A stretch of 64,000 bases of DNA, from the NCBI RefSeq assembly GCF_035658495.1, contig NZ_CP141945.1, forward strand, positions 186,001-250,000, in the 5' to 3' direction. Shown here one piece after another: positions 61,088 to 64,000 of the stretch. Each line of letters opens with the position of its first letter. Position 1 is the stretch's first letter. Position numbers and translations under genes: made by a program. This DNA is from Novosphingobium sp. RL4 (GTDB lineage Bacteria > Pseudomonadota > Alphaproteobacteria > Sphingomonadales > Sphingomonadaceae). The notes under the pieces were generated by a model that was given only the letters and a program-made list of their open reading frames with translations, did no database searches and had not been told where the DNA came from.

Positions 61088-62263
61088 TCACAGACCCAGC
61101 GCGCGGCGGGCGATGATGTTGTGCTGGATCTCGCTCGATCCGCCGTAGATCGAGGTGACGCGGGAATAGAGCGCGCCCTGCATCGCATAAGGCATGTCGG
61201 GGAGCGCATCCCCGTCCAGCGCCCGGAAATGCGCGGCCTCGGGCCCAAGCGCTTCCATCCACAGCGCCATGCCGCGCTGGTAGAGATCGGACCAGCGCAG
61301 CTTCACCATCGAGCCGCGCGGGCCGGAATCCTGCCCTACCGCCAGATCGGCGAGCAGCCGAAGCACCATGGTCTCGAGCGCCATCGCCTCGATCTCGATC
61401 TGGGCGAGCTGCGCGGCGAAGGCCGGGGTCTCGACCAGCGGAATGCCGCCCACGCACCGGGCCGAGGCAGCCTCCCGCACACCGTCCAGCACTTGCGGCA
61501 AATGGAGCGCGGTGGCCGAGCAGACCATCCGCTCCCGGTCGAGCAGGACCTTACCGTATTCCCAGCCGCGACCTTCCTCACCCACGAGATTGCCGACCGG
61601 CACCCGCACTTCGTCAAGGAAGACCTCGTTGGTGGTATACTTCTCGTCCATGGTCTCGATCTTGCGGATCGAGATGCCGGGGGTCTTCATATCCACCAGC
61701 AACAGCGAAATGCCCTGCTGGCGCCTGGCCTCCTGTGAGGTGCGCGCCAGCACGAACATGTGGCTGGCGACCTGGGCAAAGCTGGTCCACATCTTCTGCC
61801 CGTTGAGGATGTAATGATCCCCGTCGCGCACCGCCGTCGTGCGCAGGGAGGCGAGGTCGGAACCGGCGCCGGGCTCGGAATAGCCCTGACACCACCAGTC
61901 GTCGGCGTGGATGATACCCGGCAGGTAGCGGTCCTTCAGCGCCTGCGAGCCATATGTGAAGATGATCGGGCCGATCAGTTCGAGGCCCTGATGGAACTGG
62001 ATCGGCGCACCGGCACGGGCGGATTCGCTTTCGAAGATGTAGATCTGCGCAGGGCTCCACCCGGTGCCGCCATATTCCACGGGCCAGGTCGGCGCGCCCC
62101 ATCCCCTTGCGGCGAGCGCCTTCTGGTAAGCGATCAGTTCGGCGGGTTCGAGGCGCAGCCCCGATCTTACGCGGGTGAGCCAGGTATCCGGCACATGTTC
62201 GGCGAAGAAGGCGCGTACCTCATCGCGAAAGGCCAGTTCGTCTGTTGTGAAATCGAGGTCCAT
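61088..62263 (-). CDS. Acyl-CoA dehydrogenase family protein
   Basis: 391 residues beginning MDLDFTTDELAFRDEVRAFF, the standard start. It has the flavin-contact motif QGYSEPGAGSDLASLRTTAV, the substrate loop LNGQKMWTSFAQVASHMFVL and the C-terminal YGGSSEIQHNIIARRALGL with Glu, a form seen in FadE-type enzymes that act on bulky acyl-CoAs. Third gene of the minus-strand operon CMD-SMP30-ACAD-ACAD; the second ACAD follows after 7 bases. The substrate is not defined, but bulky cyclic acyl chains fit better than plain fatty acids. Confidence 0.92.
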   Translation of the reverse strand: MDLDFTTDELAFRDEVRAFFAEHVPDTWLTRVRSGLRLEPAELIAYQKALAARGWGAPTWPVEYGGTGWSPAQIYIFESESARAGAPIQFHQGLELIGPIIFTYGSQALKDRYLPGIIHADDWWCQGYSEPGAGSDLASLRTTAVRDGDHYILNGQKMWTSFAQVASHMFVLARTSQEARRQQGISLLLVDMKTPGISIRKIETMDEKYTTNEVFLDEVRVPVGNLVGEEGRGWEYGKVLLDRERMVCSATALHLPQVLDGVREAASARCVGGIPLVETPAFAAQLAQIEIEAMALETMVLRLLADLAVGQDSGPRGSMVKLRWSDLYQRGMALWMEALGPEAAHFRALDGDALPDMPYAMQGALYSRVTSIYGGSSEIQHNIIARRALGL

Positions 62264-62323
62264 GCCCGTTTGACTGCACGGGGACGGGTGCCCGCTTCCA
62301 GTGTCAGCCGGGCTCTGCGGGCA

Positions 62324-63208
62324 CTAATTCCAAGTGTGATTATCTGGAACGAAGCGCGCCTCGCCGATCCCACGTGCACCGAGCCCGGAAATCGCCAGCA
62401 TCCGCCCCGCATCCGGGTGATCGGATTTCAGTTTATGCCCGGAATCGGAAATCGTCGTGACATAGAGCGTGGCCATATCCGGGCCGCCGAACGCCGGGCA
62501 CGAGGGATAGGGCACCGGCAGGTCGACAAGGCGCAGCAGTTCTCCCTCAGCAGACAGGCAGGCGATCTGCGCGGAGATCACCAGCGCAACCCAGATGTGC
62601 CCCTCGCTGTCCACCGTGGCGCCGTCCGGCGCGGTGCCGGCAGCAGCAAAATCGAACAGCGACTTCATCGGCCCGAGCGCCCCGGTTTCCGGATCGTAGG
62701 GATAGCGGCGCAGCACGCCCTCCAGCGAATCCGAGACATAGAGCCAGCGCCCGCACGGCGAAAAGCACAGCGAGTTGGTCAGCCGGAAGCCATCCAGCAG
62801 CTTCTCGGCATCGCCGCCCCGGCCAAGCCGCCATAGCGTGCCCAGCGCGCTTTCCTGCCCGCCATGCTGCATGGTGCCTGACAGGAAGCGCCCCTGCCGG
62901 TCCATCTTGCCGTCATTGAAGCGGATCGCCCCCTCGCCGATCGCGGGGCGGACGAGATCGCGCACCCGGCCGTCGAGGTCGATCAGCGAGAAGCCGTCGG
63001 CAAAGGCGGCTACGAGGCCATCTTCGGCCAACCCGATGGAGCCGACCTGCCGGTCGAAAGTCCAGTCGCGCACGAGCGTTCCCGATGTATCCACGGCCAT
63101 GACCCGGCCCTTGCGGATATCGATCCACCAGAGCCATTGGCGTTGCCCGTCCCACACCGGGCTCTCCCCGAGATCGCTGGCGATCGGGGTGAAAAAAGCA
63201 ATGTCCAT
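62324..63208 (-). CDS. SMP-30/gluconolactonase-like hydrolase
   Basis: 294 residues of the six-bladed SMP-30 propeller. Metal-site motifs are visible: LGESPVWD with Glu near residue 15, IRFNDGKMDRQGRFLSG (Asn-Asp) near 96, and SLCFSPCGRWLYVSDS with Asp. These enzymes open lactone rings with a divalent metal. A lactonase in the same operon as acyl-CoA dehydrogenases and beside a Baeyer-Villiger-like enzyme makes chemical sense, because such monooxygenases produce lactones from cyclic ketones. Five bases after the CMD gene. Confidence 0.9.
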   Translation of the reverse strand: MDIAFFTPIASDLGESPVWDGQRQWLWWIDIRKGRVMAVDTSGTLVRDWTFDRQVGSIGLAEDGLVAAFADGFSLIDLDGRVRDLVRPAIGEGAIRFNDGKMDRQGRFLSGTMQHGGQESALGTLWRLGRGGDAEKLLDGFRLTNSLCFSPCGRWLYVSDSLEGVLRRYPYDPETGALGPMKSLFDFAAAGTAPDGATVDSEGHIWVALVISAQIACLSAEGELLRLVDLPVPYPSCPAFGGPDMATLYVTTISDSGHKLKSDHPDAGRMLAISGLGARGIGEARFVPDNHTWN

Positions 63209-63213
63209 CGGCT

Positions 63214-63954
63214 CTACTCCTGCGAAGCGCGCATCACGGCGGGAATGCCTTCGGAACAGGCATGGAGACCAAGATGCGCGACAAGCTGGAAAACCTGAGC
63301 GATTTCGTCAACGCCCGCCCCCAGTTCCAGCGCCCGGCGCGTCTCGGTCCGCACCGCCTCCCGGCTGAGGTGCGTGGGAGAGGCGGCCAGCGCCAGACGG
63401 ATCAGGGCCCGCTCCCTGGCGGTCAGGCGCGAGGTGCCGTCAGCCGTTTCAAGCAGATCGACCAGCACCCGCGCCCATTCCGGGGAGACGGCCGCCATCG
63501 CCGCCAGCCAGCCAGGCCGGTCGCCGTGCAGCGCTTCGTAGCGGTCCAGCACCCCGCCGTCCGCCTGCTCTACCGGTATCGCGCGGCCCATTGCCGCCAG
63601 TTCCTCTTCCAGAACAGACATGCCCAGCACCACGCTGTCGAGCCCCTGCATCGTCGCCAGTTGCAGGACCTCGACGAGCTCACCCGGCGTGCAGCCCACC
63701 TGCAAGGCCAGACGGACATGAATTTCCAGCCCCGCCAGAAAAAGATGCGTGGTGGAGCCATCGACAGCGACGTAGATCAGTTCGCGCATCCGCGCCGAAA
63801 GCGGCCCGACGCGCGCCGGGGTCGAGGAATAGGCGAGGTAGGCCTCAAGCCATTCGGGGCTGTGTTCCAGAAGGCCGTCGTTGAATTCGACCCAGTAGCC
63901 GCGCGCCTCGATATAGGCGCGCCTGAAGGCCTGTTTTTCTGTTTCGGACCGCAA
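63214..63954 (-). CDS. Carboxymuconolactone decarboxylase family protein
   Basis: 246 residues with two CMD-like regions: one around MRELIYVAVDGSTTH and PGELVEVLQLATMQG, and a second around RERALIRLALAASPTHLS and GAGVDEIAQVFQLVAHLG. No CxxC pair is present. First gene in transcription order of the operon CMD-SMP30-ACAD-ACAD. The bases after 63954 show no further gene before the window ends, and the promoter of this operon must lie there or beyond. Confidence 0.85.
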   Translation of the reverse strand: MRSETEKQAFRRAYIEARGYWVEFNDGLLEHSPEWLEAYLAYSSTPARVGPLSARMRELIYVAVDGSTTHLFLAGLEIHVRLALQVGCTPGELVEVLQLATMQGLDSVVLGMSVLEEELAAMGRAIPVEQADGGVLDRYEALHGDRPGWLAAMAAVSPEWARVLVDLLETADGTSRLTARERALIRLALAASPTHLSREAVRTETRRALELGAGVDEIAQVFQLVAHLGLHACSEGIPAVMRASQE

Positions 63955-64000
63955 GGCTCTCTCCCTTTTGCGCAGCCCGCAGAACGTCTGGGGGCAGGCA

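Noticed and set aside
1..64000. Insertion sequences, prophage, CRISPR arrays, tRNA or rRNA genes
   Set aside because: Looked for direct repeats flanking genes, transposase or integrase motifs, regular spacers and tRNA-like TTCGA-type arms; none was convincing.

Overview
The window is GC-rich, gene-dense and has the look of a sphingomonad (order Sphingomonadales, Alphaproteobacteria; Novosphingobium or Sphingobium would fit). The reasons are three TonB-dependent receptors of sphingomonad style, a TorF-type porin, an HWE-family histidine kinase, a DmeR/DmeF pair with its G-tract operator, and many short-chain dehydrogenases, acyl-CoA dehydrogenases and crotonases arranged as catabolic operons. 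I see no rRNA, tRNA, CRISPR array, transposase or phage gene. The genus is an inference from gene content only.

Region 1 (1-11.5 kb) is mostly envelope and sugar handling. It holds the end of an efflux outer-membrane channel, a hotdog thioesterase, a TorF-like porin with a chemoreceptor, a lipoprotein, an OprB-type carbohydrate porin next to a membrane PQQ glucose dehydrogenase (gcd), and a Tat-exported family 3 beta-glucosidase. Together the last three could cut beta-glucosides outside the cytoplasm, oxidise the glucose in the periplasm and feed electrons to quinone.

Region 2 (11.7-16.6 kb) is the least ordinary part. A tight three-gene operon encodes a membrane-anchored TIR protein with a TPR-like tail, a 158-residue protein I do not recognise, and a TPR protein fused to a Rossmann/SLOG-like domain. 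A Crp/Fnr regulator converges on it. TIR and SLOG domains are partners in nucleotide-signal immune systems such as Thoeris, so this is my best candidate for an undescribed system. An orphan intrinsic terminator at 16.2 kb suggests a small RNA.

Region 3 (16.6-44 kb) starts with two TonB receptors and continues with divergent CoA-dependent catabolic operons: methyltransferase, aldehyde dehydrogenase, 3-oxoadipyl-CoA-type thiolase, alkyl sulfatase, crotonases, FadJ-like fusion, iron alcohol dehydrogenase, thioesterase and fumarase C, then a histidine kinase, an MFS transporter, another crotonase, a fused double SDR, a single SDR, an acyl-CoA dehydrogenase and an ADP-forming acyl-CoA ligase. Alkyl sulfate to alcohol to aldehyde to acyl-CoA oxidation is one possible reading of part of this.

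Region 4 (44-48 kb) has a third TonB receptor and the dmeRF cobalt/nickel efflux unit. Region 5 (48-64 kb) is a catabolic island of unknown substrate: a five-gene overlapping minus-strand operon (ALDH, tandem CMD protein, SDR, 3-hydroxyisobutyrate dehydrogenase-like, SDR), a divergent GntR-ALDH-GGCT-bestrophin operon, a Rieske oxygenase, an M24 hydrolase-like protein, a Baeyer-Villiger-like monooxygenase with a changed fingerprint residue, and a paired acyl-CoA dehydrogenase, SMP-30 and CMD operon. Several intergenic inverted repeats are reported as candidate operators.
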